NCBI GenBank assembly: GCA_037447655.1
Contig: JBBHKE010003116.1
Span: 282,943 to 338,503, forward strand
DNA length: 55,561 bases
Direction: 5' to 3'
DNA from: Zygnema cylindricum
Taxonomy: Eukaryota; Streptophyta; Zygnematophyceae; Zygnematales; Zygnemataceae
Positions 37,611 through 48,887 of the stretch are shown here, piece by piece. Made by a program: the position numbers and the translations under genes. Every line of letters begins with the position of its first letter. The first letter of the stretch is position 1. The notes beneath the pieces are model-generated. The model was not told where the DNA came from. It searched no databases and saw only the letters and a program-made list of their open reading frames with translations.

Positions 37611-40597
37611 ACTGGTTGAAGAGAGTGCTTGGGAGGTTCACATACGACTTTAGGAGAGCACCTGGCTCTGGCGAAGGGAAAGATTGAGAATTCGGCACCA
37701 TTTGACCCCTTAACGGTCGTTTTCTGTTGGGGGGCACCTGTGGACCGCAGGCACCTGGCTCTGCTGATTCGCGAGGTACGCGCGACAGGACGGCGACACG
37801 TGGATGTCTTTCCCACTTTTTTTTGTTTTGGATCGTACGGAAAAGAGGCATCGGTACGCACCGATGATGTCCGGCGCGTCCGTACATACATGTTTGGCTA
37901 GACGACAAAGTGCTGCATAGACGGGACAACCGACGTCGTATTCACTGTTGTGTACAGCTGGCAAAAATAGGAGTGTTAGAGTCAGGTGGTCTGGACACCT
38001 GGACCCCTGATTCTGTTTCGTCCGGACATGGGAAAAGTACATGAGGACAAAGGAACAGAAAGTGTACATTTGTCGTATATGGTCCGCAATTCCGTATGCT
38101 TCTGGTGGGAGATCCTACCGTCAGGACAAACGAAGAGCAATCTGACACTAGATGACAAAATAAACAGCCCTCGACTTGTACGAACGAATGAACATTCTGA
38201 AACTTGATTACGCTCAGCGACAAACGTACGAAGCTAATCAATATAAAGTACAGTATATGGGACAAAACGTACAGAATGTCGAACCATATATCATTTTTTG
38301 CCAAACCTTTACATCTGAAATAGTAGAGATACATTCTAAAATCATAAGCGGATGAACACGTCATCAAACCAAATAATAGTATTTGATATATTCCGTTTAA
38401 TCTCAAACATATCCAAATAGTTAAGCGGTTGACGCCGTACTTCCTGGTGTCCGACGATCTCGACTGTTCACTACAAATGTCACGCCGGTTTTCAGCTGTC
38501 CGATGTTTTTAACGATGGCGACTGAACGAACGTTCCTTGCGGTGAAATAAACTTGACACGTGCACGGCTGAAATTGTATACGATCCAAAGGGTTACCAAG
38601 CGAATTGAGATTTTAGACGGTTTAGATCCCTTTTCACATGATACCGAGACAATTTTCACACGCTCGAACATTTGCAAATTGCCAAATTGGTACCTTCCTG
38701 GGTCATGCATCGCTTCAAAAATGAATACTCCGCGTGAATCATATCATGACGTCGTTTACCGTACCGTACCTTTGTGTCAGCTGCGAAACAGAATCGAGGC
38801 GCGCGACGCCATACGGCCACGATACGCTGCAAAACACCTGTAGATAAGTGTACAAAAACATGTCTTCATGTACGGCCTTTGTTCGCCAGGTCGCTTGGAA
38901 TTCTCCAAATGACGCGGGGTGCCGCGTTGATTCCTGTACGATGGTACAGTAGCAGGATTGTGAGGGCTCAGGGTTGGGCTCCTTTGGGACCGTCTCATGT
39001 TTCGCTCTTTTCGAAAAACGGGTCCGGACGCAAACTTTCACCTGCAAAAGCTCATGATTGCGATATCTGCGGGAAATGAGGCGGGCCTGTTTAATGTTTA
39101 TTTATTACGCGTGAAGAGCTGGATACTATTTAATTTCCCCTTCAAAATTTTAGAATCGTCCTTGGCTGTCAAAGAAAGGAATCGAGATCGCCAAGAAATT
39201 GGAGTTGATGCCAGAGGGAAAAATTAAGCAGTTTAAAACAGCCAGAACATAACGTTTTTCTACATACATATGTTCTTCCCATGGTTCTACATCTGATTGT
39301 TTCAATATCCACGCGTTCTGCATTGCTTAAAATATAATACGTTTCATGCAATTTAACCACCATTGTCTCTTCTTTCATTACATGCTACTTAAAACCATCG
39401 GGTTACAAAAAGGCTTTAAAAAATACAAAATTCCAAGACTACAAGAGTCAAGCAACTAGGGAAATGCGTAAAGAACAAATAAAAGGACAATGCTAACTAA
39501 AAATAAGTAATTGAATGAAAACTACCCAAATTTAATGTCCAAAAAGATAAGAAACCTACAGTAAATAATTACCCAATTTTTTAACAACCTAAGGTCTACA
39601 GCCTCAAAGATTGTGGATGTCGACTAGCTCTCGTGCAAAAATATTTGGAAGGCCCCGCTTATGAATTCCACCATGTTTCGCCGAGGAGAGTCGTTGTTGC
39701 GCTCGATAAACCGATACACGTTGACGCTAAAAATACCAATAAGGCTCGGTGGAAGAACCCTTGAAGTTCTCCGAAGACCTTTAGATTCAAATGTGTTTTG
39801 CGCACAATTGCATATGGGATCGTAAGAGGATTCGTTTAAAAGTGTCGGAAATCTCTAATGTAACTGTTATGTCAAGTCTTAACGAGTATAATAGTTATCC
39901 GTCGAAGATGTTGGGCTTCGGGTTGTCGTGCTTATATGTTATCCCCAATAAGAAGAAACTTATGACCGAGTTAGATATGTAAGGACCACATTACCAAGGG
40001 TCCCCCCACACCAGTGGAGGAAAACCAAATTAACGCAAGGACCACGGAGACCTTTAAATTGGGAGCGAGGTTGGAGTATATGATAAACTTCTTGTTATAC
40101 TATGTGCTTGACTTTGACATCAGCCGAAACAATTGCATCGTGCAAATAAATATTTGTAACAATACGTTCTCTTTTTAAAAATCAACCTTCTTTAAAATTA
40201 ATAGTTTGGTTGTAAACGCAATGAACGCGCCCTAAAAGTAGAGGGCGGGGGAAACTGAAAAGTGGACCTAAGCCAAGCATACCTTCATCGGACGTTAACG
40301 AAATGTCAACTAGTGTGGCTTACAACCAAGGACCAACCCTTAGCTGGAAACATGAAGGTAAAAATCACGCGATAAATAAAAAATTAGGGCGTCTAAGAGA
40401 TTATGCACCTCAACAACTCCTAATTGCTTTGATATAAAGGGCAAAACATGAGATGCAAACAGTTACAATGTTAGCGAGCCCATCGGCTCATTTCCCGCAC
40501 TAAAGTCAAGCCATTTTTAAACATTTAATAACTTATTTCGATAAAACGATTGTTGAGGTAAACAAAAACAATTGTTGTGCGTATATATGGAATTTAT

Positions 40598-41069
40598 TAG
40601 TGTTGTGTTTCAGGAAGGTTTTTGGCGATAATCGATATGTACCTTTTCTTGGCTTGTTGTTAATTAATACATTGGCACGATATATCGACGCCGGTGTTAT
40701 TGCTGATAAAAAATGATTGTAGCGGTTTTTAATCGGCGATAACACCGAGACCGATAACTATCGACGATAATTGTACGGTTTGCACCGTACAATTGTACGA
40801 TTTATCTCGTCGTACTGAACCACCGTTATTCCGTTACATAGATCTTGGAACAGTTTGATACACGTGTCATGCCACGCTATATACAAATAAAAATATACTA
40901 TAGTATATTATAAAGTTCTTTTATATAGCGTACTATACTTTTTCCACTTATTGCCAATAAGGAATTTGTTGGTCTCGGAGCGATATATTGGGACCCTTGA
41001 CTATTCAATATCTGATAACTATCGGTATCGGTATTATCGCGGTAAATTTCTTGCCGATACACAACAATA
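40598..41069. mobile_element. hAT-like MITE, copy 4 (472 bp)
   Basis: Starts TAGTGTTGTG and ends CACAACAATA, with GATATATCG-type subterminal motifs and the shared TTGTTGGTCTCGG block. Flanks GAATTTAT (40590-40597) and GAATTTAC (41070-41077) match at 7 of 8 positions. A hairpin with 11-bp perfect arms (AATTGTACGGT, 40769-40794) lies near the centre. A diverged, shorter family member. Confidence 0.75.
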
Positions 41070-41167
41070 GAATTTACACAGAAAAGTTGTGGTTATTGTG
41101 AGAATTGTTTTAGGAAAGGATCTTAAAATGGTAGAAAGAGCATATAGGGGAGGTTTTATTAACTACT

Positions 41168-41456
41168 TATCGCGTATATATGAAATGCCCTCAGTTTGAT
41201 TCAATATATATATTTTTTCCTTCCATTCACGTTTAATATTATTGGTCTTGAGATATTGCCTATAACCTGATTCGTACGTGTGGTTTCTGTGAGCATCATA
41301 ATCGGTAAGGATACGGAATAGATTGACGAAAGCGTATCGGTACTCCGTATCGCGTATGTATTGAATGCCTAGAATTTGATTCAATATATTTTTTTCCTTC
41401 CATTTACGTTGAAAGTTATTGGTTTGGAGATATGGCCCCTAACCTGATTCGTACGG
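41168..41456. repeat. Diverged tandem duplication, ~180-bp period
   Basis: TATCGCGTATATATGAAATG (41168) and TATCGCGTATGTATTGAATG (41348) each begin a block of about 110 bp sharing CTTCCATTNACGTT and AACCTGATTCGTACG. The small open frame across it arises from the repeat. Confidence 0.8.
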
Positions 41457-42544
41457 TACACATACTTGTCTCATTGTCTTTTGTGTTCCGACAATCTGTG
41501 TAATGACAGGCTGTTTACTTTGTCTTTTTACTCTGTTCGTGTACTTGAATTCGTGAACTCTTGATGAAGGCAGGCTGTCATCTTTCTTCTGGTATCTAGC
41601 TTCTTCGGCACACGGTGGCGGAAAAACCTAAAACCACTACCTTCCAAAATTCTGTGTACCCGTGATTCTGTAAACAACAGATAAAAAAAACTTCAAGCCA
41701 ATTGCGAATGTGCAAATTTCCATCCAGCGAATCATCGTCCGCGTAAAGACCGATCCGGTGTATCACTGGCGCAAACTTTCGGGTGTTTAAAAGAGTTTTG
41801 GCAGTTCTCATGCCAGTACCATTAATTTAGAAAGCACATTTACTGCAATGTACATATCTCCAGAGATTGTAGAGCTGGCTGCAGACTTATGTCTATCCGC
41901 CACGGCGGAAGCGCGTCAGGGGCTGTATTATTGGCGTGGGAGCACACGTGTCAGAGAATTTTTGCGGTCATGAGCTCAGATTGACGGAACACTGACCGTA
42001 CAGCGACTCTGCAAACCGCTCTTTGGAAAACCAAGATCGCGTCCGTACGCAGGGCAAAACGTTTGGAGACACAACAGGTTTGAACGGTCGATCGCTTGGT
42101 CGACAAATTTGCATTGTGGACATCTTAAGTGGTTGTCATACTTGCCGGGATTGGCAGCAACAGGTATAGACACGTGTTTACCTGGTACGGATGGTCCTCT
42201 CAACTTGCACAACGTGTCAGTAGATCTCTGCAACGAATAGACTTAGGGTGTGTCCCATGTGTTCAAGTAAGGGTTTTTTTCCGTCGTTTTCACAGAAAAT
42301 GGGACTCGCAACGAGAAAATATTACGCCGTACGAAAAATGGGCAAAAATACAAGTACATTTGGCGTCATCTTGTAACTTGGAAGGTACGAAAATTTGGCG
42401 TTATCATCATCGCGACCCACTTCCAGCTCATCTTCACACTTGCACTGGAATCAAATCGCGACCTGATTCTAATCAAAATACTACCCTATCAACGAATAGA
42501 AAACCTGCATTGCACGCGTCAAACGTTTTCGAAAAATTTTGCAC

Positions 42545-42790
42545 GAAGGAAAGTACACGCTATTTTTTTCACTGCTCGTCACGCGCATGCACATAAGAAA
42601 ATGACAAACATGTACGGAAAAAATGTTACAGGGGTCTCGGACCTCCACTTTCCTTCATGGGTCCTTCGCAAAATTTTACGTCGTCCTCGTCTCTCCCCCT
42701 CTTTCTCACTCGACCACTCCTCTTTCTCTCTTATTTACACGAGATGCAGCAATAATAGTATCAAATAAAATATTTCTTTTTTCTTCTTTT
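42545..42790. repeat. Dispersed repeat family R1, copy A
   Basis: Contains GGGTCTCGGACCTCCACTTT, TTCATGGGTC, GCAAAATTTTACGTCGTC and CTCTCCCCCTC in the same order as copies at 52.0 and 55.2 kb. Function and class unknown; ends not defined. Confidence 0.75.
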
Positions 42791-42904
42791 TCAATATTTT
42801 TGATTATCCTGCCCGACGAGGAAAACACAACAAAAAAAAAAAACAGATAGAAAGGAAAAAAAAGGAAAAAAAAAACAAAAAAAGTGCTACTACTTTTTAT
42901 ATCC

Positions 42905-43340
42905 CGCCTTCCCCCGACCTCTCATCTTCCCCCTTGCGTCACTTGTCCTTCCTAGGTTGTCCTCCCTCCCGCTTCCTCTCTCTCCTCCCCTCTTCTCCCC
43001 TCTCCTACCTCCCTCCCTCCTTCCACCACCTTCTCCTTCCTCCCTATTCTTTCTCTCTCTCCTTCATCTCCTCCCTCTCTCTCCTTCCTCCTTCTCCTTC
43101 CTCTTCTTCCTTCCTCTCCTTCCTCTCCTCCCTCGCTCTCCTCCCTTCCTCTCCTCCCTCTTTTACCTTCCTCTCCTTCCTCTCCTCCCATCCTCTCCTC
43201 CCTCTCTCTCCTCCCTTCCTCTTCTCCCTCTTTTACCTTCCTCCCCTTCCTCTCCTCCCTCTCTCTCCTCCCTTCCTCTCCTCCCTCCCTCTCCTCCCCC
43301 AACTTACCTGGGCTCCTCCTCTTCCTCTCATCCTCCTCCC
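42905..43340. repeat. Polypyrimidine CCTCTCCTTCC tract
   Basis: About 430 bp of nearly pure C/T in irregular CCTCTCCTTCCTC units. Long open frames on both strands are composition artefacts. Confidence 0.93.
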
Positions 43341-43354
43341 TCCCTAAAGAACCC

Positions 43355-43474
43355 TCAAACCCTAAGGAAACCCTAAAAAGGAAACCCTAAAAAGGAAACC
43401 CTGAATAGGAAACCCTAAAAAGGAAACCCTAAAAAGGAAACCCTAAAAAGGAAGCCCTAAAAAGGAAACCCTAA
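43355..43474. repeat. Minisatellite of 15-bp units with telomere-type CCCTAAA
   Basis: About seven units of AAACCCTAAAAAGGA in tandem, preceded by CTCAAACCCTAAGG. Each unit contains CCCTAAA, the repeat of plant-type telomeres, spaced by a constant AAAGGA. It is not a telomere, but a regular interstitial array. Confidence 0.9.
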
Positions 43475-43744
43475 AAAATCCATAATCAACCGTAGAAATG
43501 TAAACAAGTATTTCTTTTTCTGAGACAAAACGATTGGCTTTTGTATTCCACTCTAAATCTGGTGTGACTCAGAGGACAGTCCCAATACTGAAAACAGAGA
43601 GGAAGTTGCCAAGAATTGGATAACATTTTAGGGCTTGTTTGTGTTTCTTTGGGTGATCCCTCCAAACCAAAAGAAACCGTCTTTTTTTTTTAAACTCTGT
43701 TTTCTATAAAAACATCTTAATAACCGACTAATTGAAGTAGCTAA

Positions 43745-44000
43745 TACTCACTCCTTCCCTCCCTCCTCCCCCACTCCCTCCTTCCCTCCCTCCTCCCCCA
43801 CTCCCTCCTTCCCTCCCCCCTCCCTCCTTCCCTCCCCCCTCCCTCCTTCCCTTTCCTCTCCCTCCCTCTATTCCCCCCTTCCCCCTCTCTCCCCCCCTCT
43901 CCCTCTCCCTCTCCCTCTCCCTCGCTCCCTCCCTTCCTCTCCCGCCCTCCCTCTCTACTCCCTCCTCTCCCTCCTCCCCCTCCCTTACTCCTCTCCCTTC
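43745..44000. repeat. CTCCCTCC-rich pyrimidine tract
   Basis: Includes direct copies of CTCCTTCCCTCCCTCCTCCC and merges into the TCTG array on its right. Confidence 0.93.
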
Positions 44001-45420
44001 CTCACTCTCTGTCTTTCTCTCTCTACTTGTCTCTTTGTCTCTCCGTCTGTCTTTCTATCTGCCTCTCTATCTGTCTTTCTGTCTGTTGCTCTGTCTGTCC
44101 CTTTGTCTCTTTCTCCGTCTCTTTGTCTCTTTCTCCGTCTCTTTGTCTCTCCCTCTGTCTGTCTCTCTCTCTGTTCGGTTGTCTCTTTCCCTCTCTGTAT
44201 CTCCGCATGTCTGGAAGTTTCTCTGTCTGGCTGTTTGCCTTTTTTTTCTGTCTGTCTGGCCGTCTTCCCAGCTGTCAGGTTGTCTCTTTCTGCCGACTTT
44301 TTAGCTTTTTCTGACTGTCTGTTCGTCCGTCCTTTTGTCAATCTTTGTCTCACTTTCTCTTTGTCGATCCGTCTTTCTGTCTTTCCGTCTTTCTTTCCTA
44401 GGTCTGTCATTTTGTATGTCTGTTTTTCTGTTTGTTTATTTGTTTGTCTTTCTGTCTGTCCGTCCATCTGCTTGTATGTGCGTCTTTCTCTGCCCGTCTG
44501 TGTCTGTCTGTCCGTGGGTTGTCTGTCTGTCTTTCCGTGAGCTTGTCTATCTTTCTGTCTTTCTCTGTATTTTTCCGTGTATGTTTGGCTGTGTTTCTCA
44601 CTGTTTCTCTTTCTGTTTGTGTGTCTGTCTGTCCGTTTGTGGTTACAGTGTGTCACTGTCTATTTTTGTGTATGTCTATCTATTTGTCTGTTTGTTTGTC
44701 CGCATGTCTCTGTTCTGTCCGCTTGTTTGCCTCTGTCCGTCTCTGTCTGTGTCTGTCTGTGTCTCTCTGTATCTGTTGTTTCTGTCTTTCTGTATGTCTG
44801 TCTTTTGTCTTTCGCACTCTGTCTTCTTTCTGTTTGTGTGTCTGTCCGTCCGTTTGTGTGTCTCAGTATGTCACTCTATGTCCCTGTGTCTCTCTGTTTT
44901 TGTCCGTCTGTCTGTTTGTCTCAGACTGTCTCTGTCTGTCTTTCGGTCTTTCATTCTGTCTTTCTGTCTGTCTGTCTACCTTGTCTTTCTTTCTGTCCGT
45001 CTGCCTGTCTGTATTTCATTCTGTCTTTCTAACTGTCTTTCTCTCTTCTTTCTCTCTGTCTCTGTCCTACAGTCTGTCTCTGTCTGTCTATCCGTTTTTC
45101 AAACTTTTGTCTGTCCGTCTCTTGGTATTTGTCTTTCTCTATCTGTGTGTCTGTCTGTCTATCTGTCCGTTTCTATCTGTCTCACCGTCTGTCTCTATCT
45201 GTCTCTCTGTCTTCTGTCTATTTGTTTGTCTCTATCTGCCCTGTTATATGTGTGTATATATCTCTCTGCCCGGCTGTTCTGTCTGTGTCTTTGTTTGTCT
45301 CTCTGTCTCTCTGTGTGTCAGTCCGTTTGTCTCTGTCTGTCTGTTACTTTGTTTGTTGTGGTATGTCTTTCTCTCTTTCTGTTTGTCTTTCTTTCCGTCT
45401 TTCTATCTTTCTTACTTTCA
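44001..45420. repeat. TCTG/TTTC tetranucleotide-derived array, about 1.4 kb
   Basis: Degenerate (TCTG)n with TTTC, TCCG and TTTG variants. Because the period is four and TAA/TAG/TGA are rare, several frames stay open for up to 360 codons (Ser/Cys/Leu/Val-rich, or Arg/Gln/Thr/Asp-rich on the other strand). None is a gene. Confidence 0.95.
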
Positions 45421-45519
45421 TGATCCCTTGCAGTATCTATTATTATTGTCTTTTTGTGCAGCAATTTCTGAAGTTTTTTCGAAGTCCAACTTCCGAGACC
45501 ATGCAGTTCTTTAATTTCG

Positions 45520-45650
45520 TTCTTTTTCTTTCTTTCCCTCCCTCCCTCGTGTTCTCCCTCCGTCCTTTCCTCCTTCCCTTCCCTCTTCCTCCCTTCCTCC
45601 TTTCTTTCTTCCCTTCTTCCGTTCTTTTTTTCTTTTTCTTCCTTTCTCTC
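45520..45650. repeat. CTTCCCTCC pyrimidine tract
   Basis: Short C/T-only tract of TTTCTTTCCCTCCCTCC-type units to the right of the TCTG array. Confidence 0.85.
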
Positions 45651-45818
45651 CGTAGGATATATGAATTGATTTGGTTCTGTAGCTCTTGCTTCGATTGTTA
45701 ATTAGCGTACACACAAACAAAAAAAAATTGTATTCGAATTCATTGTATTCATCCCACTTTTAGGTTTCGTTCTATGTTTCTCATTTGTAATAAATGATTC
45801 TTACGATAATAAGCTCCT

Positions 45819-45902
45819 TTGACTTAGACTATCTTTGACTTTCTTTGACTTAGACTATCTTTGACTTTCTTTGACTTAGACTAACTTTGACTTTCTTTGA
45901 CT
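45819..45902. repeat. 26-bp tandem repeat, about three copies
   Basis: Unit TTTGACTTAGACTATC followed by TTTGACTTTC recurs at 26-bp intervals; the third copy has AACT for ATCT. Confidence 0.9.
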
Positions 45903-46384
45903 ACGAAAGATTTGTTTATCATTTGCAAGTTCTTATCAAATCTATGCTCTGTTGTTGCCACAAACCGTTCTTGTAACGCTAGATTGGAACAATGGAGCCT
46001 GTTGAACTTTTGGCTATTGCAAAAGTTCACCTTAAAATGCTACTTTACTCATACAAGTTTCTTGCATTTCCTTCCATTTTATAGCTGTGATGATCACCGT
46101 GCACTCCTCCCCAAGAACCTCATTATCACGAATAAGCTTCACTATGCTTTTGGAAATAAGTTGGAAACGTTTGTTAGCATTGAAACTAGTGTTGTGTATC
46201 GAGGACCACTTGCCGATGTTCGATATGTACCTAATTTTAGGTACCCGATAATCGATATATCGCTTCAATATATCGAGGAGCTAAACATCGCGATATTTTG
46301 CCGATATATCGGGCCGATATGCCGATGTATTATATCGCGATGTATCGAAGCTTGTTTTCTTGTTTTTTTTTTTACGATCATTTG

Positions 46385-46620
46385 TTAGTAGACTTATCAC
46401 TATTACTACTATTATTACTTTCATTATTATATTACTGTTATTACTATTATTACTATTTTTTTTGTGATGATCATTTTTTGTTATTAGTCTTACTACTATT
46501 AGAACTATTATTACTTCTATTACTTTTATTCCTATTATTGCTGCTATTTTTATTACTATCATTTCTGTTATTAGTCTTATTGTTCTTATTACTATTATTA
46601 TAGCTATATTTTTGTTCTTC
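46385..46620. repeat. Imperfect (ATT/ACT)n trinucleotide tract
   Basis: TTATTACTATTATTACTATT-type sequence, inside the 2460-bp element. Confidence 0.9.
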
Positions 46621-47084
46621 TACGACAAATAATTATAACACACTAATATCAGTATTATGAAATTCCGATTTTCTTCTTTCTAGAGGGACGTCCTTCTAAT
46701 TACTAAAGATGATATTTTCTTTCACAAAATTCAAAATTTCAAAAAAAATATAATGATGATTTTTTCACAAAATTTAAGGAAAAAAAATCATAAAATCTCA
46801 AAATTCTACAAAAATCACAAAGTGCAGCTGTAGTGGCCAGACAGGTGCAGCTGTATTGGGTGACAACAAAAAAAGAAAATGTTGCCAGATCATCATTTTC
46901 ATTTGACGAAATTAGTGTGATTTTTTCGATTCGAAATTTGAAGTTCTGTGCGTAAGTACGTATGACGTGAATTTTGGTACATAACTTCAATGTAGATGGT
47001 GCAACATGTAACCGCAAAAAAATTAGTACGTTATACTATTTTTCGTTTTCGATAAAATACTATATTACATAAAGAAAAATAGAG

Positions 47085-48480
47085 GCCGACTTTATTAAAA
47101 AGCGCGATGGTAAACCATCTGAGTCCATGGGAATAAAAAGTAGCATTGCAAAAACTGAAAAACTACATGTGGGGGGAAGAAACAAAAAGGAAAAGCAAGG
47201 CAAAAGCAACGAAAATACGAACAGATGGCAAGTAAACCGAAAACACCCAAAAAAGCAAAAACTATCAAACGAAACATCGAAGGAAAAAACCAACATTTAT
47301 CAACAAAACCCCAACATAACTAAAAATCAACGAAAAGCAACCACGTAAGTCATTGAATCCCGGAGGAGCACGAGGAGGGAGTTTCGGAACACGTCAACGA
47401 TCCAAAATTGCAATAGACGATCGAAGGAGGGTAAAAGCATGCACTCGTTGTAGGGCCACAGGTTGGTTTTGACAATAAAAAAAAGTAAGTACTATATTAG
47501 AAGGGCTCCAAGGTCCCCGCCGCTCGAACGAGCGCCGACCACAAGCACTGAGGAACTGGTCCAAAGCCACACCCAAACAACCAAATATCTCGACCGCCAT
47601 CGGAATGAAGCAATCCATCGCATCGCTATGGGCATAATCACGCTCCTTCCTCCTAGCCGAGTCATGGGCGGCCACACCCACATGTCGAGTTGCTTGGGTG
47701 ACGACTCTATCCGAGGTAGGGTTCGCCAAAACAACGTCACCAAATGTACGACGCGCACCATCAAGTAATATAAGATCAATCCGACGCGAAGGAATAATGT
47801 GGGAAACCTCTCGACAAACACAAAATTCCCCCTCGGAAGCGATAGTTGCAATGGTGTATCGAATCGTGTCGTGCGCCTGACGAAACTCGCCCCCGTGGGA
47901 GCAAAGAAGCAAATGGACGCCGTCGGGCTCGAAAACGTGGTCACATGAGCAAACAAGAGAGCCAAGCAAAGGTGGGTGAGGGAGGTCAAGCTGAATCCTG
48001 AGGGTCGTGGTGAACTGAGCCGGGGTGAATCGGAGGGTGGATAAGATATGGAAAGCCAATAGCCAAGCTGCGAAACCAGGTCCGCTACAAGAGAGAAAGC
48101 GTGCACGCGAAGAATCGAAAGGAAGTGCCTTGAGAAGTTCGGTCTTAATAGCGGCGACAACCTGGTTAGAAATGGATTCTTGGGGACACGCAACTGATGT
48201 CGAAACAAGAGTGGAAACAACCGGTATGTTCGCGATAGCGGCCGGAGAAAGAGAACGTGATGCATCCAAAAGGGACCGCTAGAAGGCGAACTTACTGTCC
48301 GAAACACGGGGAACAACGCTGCAATAGGAGTCCCCAACCAAAAAACGCGAGATAATAGTGGAGGCAACAAGGCACAAATTTCCAAAATATGCAGCTGGAG
48401 CAACACGCGCCTTCAATAGTAAACCCAAACCGCTAGCAGGGACACGAAGAGAGGCATGGATGGATAAATTGATGGATGGA
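47085..48480 (-). mobile_element. 5'-truncated LINE-like retroelement fragment
   Basis: Minus-strand frame from about 48480 to 47394, broken by a TAG near 48284. Recognisable order: GLGLLLKARVAPAAYFGNL (end of the RT/thumb region), IQLDLPHPP, a zinc-type CSCDHVFEPDGVHLLLCSHGG, then RRIDLILLDG...FGDVVLANP, which resembles the nuclease-like C-terminus of some non-LTR retroelements. A tail with AATAAA-like sequence follows to 47085. RT core is missing, as in ordinary 5' truncation. Exact clade not assigned. Confidence 0.65.
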
Positions 48481-48887
48481 TGGAATTTTTATATAATGTA
48501 TGAAATTTAAATAGTACTATGTATCGTGGAATATGTCGCGATATAATATGTTGGTCTCTATAGGATGTATCGAAACCTCTGGCTGATAATCGATATAACG
48601 CATATCCAATTTTTTGCAATATAATTCTACTCGATATACAACAATAATTGAAACATAATGAAAACAAACTCATTTGCTAGATGCACTTATTATTAATTTC
48701 GCCTACATAATCGACAATGGTTTTTGGTTTCAACAATCCGTTTCTAAATTTGTTCCGTTTTTTTTTGGTTTTTTTGAGGTTTTATGCAAGGTTATTTTAG
48801 GGATGTACACAGGATCATTTTAGGGTTTAGGATGAGAAATTTGTTGGTCCATTTAAGTTTAACAAAGTTGTGAAAATCTGAATTATA

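Larger units (their letters stand above)
46187..48646. mobile_element. hAT-like family, copy 3 (2460 bp, inverted, composite)
   Basis: Begins TAGTGTTGTGTATCGAGG and ends TCGATATACAACAATA, with exact 8-bp flanks ATTGAAAC (46179-46186 and 48647-48654). Its left 100 bp match the reverse complement of the right end of copy 2 (CCACTTGCCGATGTTCGATATG), and its right end matches the reverse complement of the left end of copy 1 (TATGTTGGTC). So it is inverted relative to them and three times longer. Inside are an ATT/ACT-rich tract (46385-46620) and a LINE fragment. Confidence 0.8.

Noticed and set aside
37394-37929. Overlapping open frames upstream of the F-box gene
   Set aside because: Half of the length is CT repeat; the rest has no domain and no splice partner.
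41976-42233. 85-codon minus frame with CPQC and CLQTFC, resembling a zinc ribbon
   Set aside because: Short, isolated, no start or splice context and no second ligand pair at convincing spacing.
43355-43474. True telomere end
   Set aside because: Units are 15 bp with spacer rather than pure CCCTAAA, and unique sequence continues on both sides.
43985-45701. Open frames of up to 362 codons rich in Cys/Ser/Leu/Val, or Arg/Gln/Thr on the other strand
   Set aside because: All follow from the period-4 TCTG array lacking stop codons; overlapping frames are equally open.
47492-48406. 304-codon minus-strand frame overlapping the LINE fragment
   Set aside because: It is the shadow of the retroelement frame, which carries the recognisable motifs.
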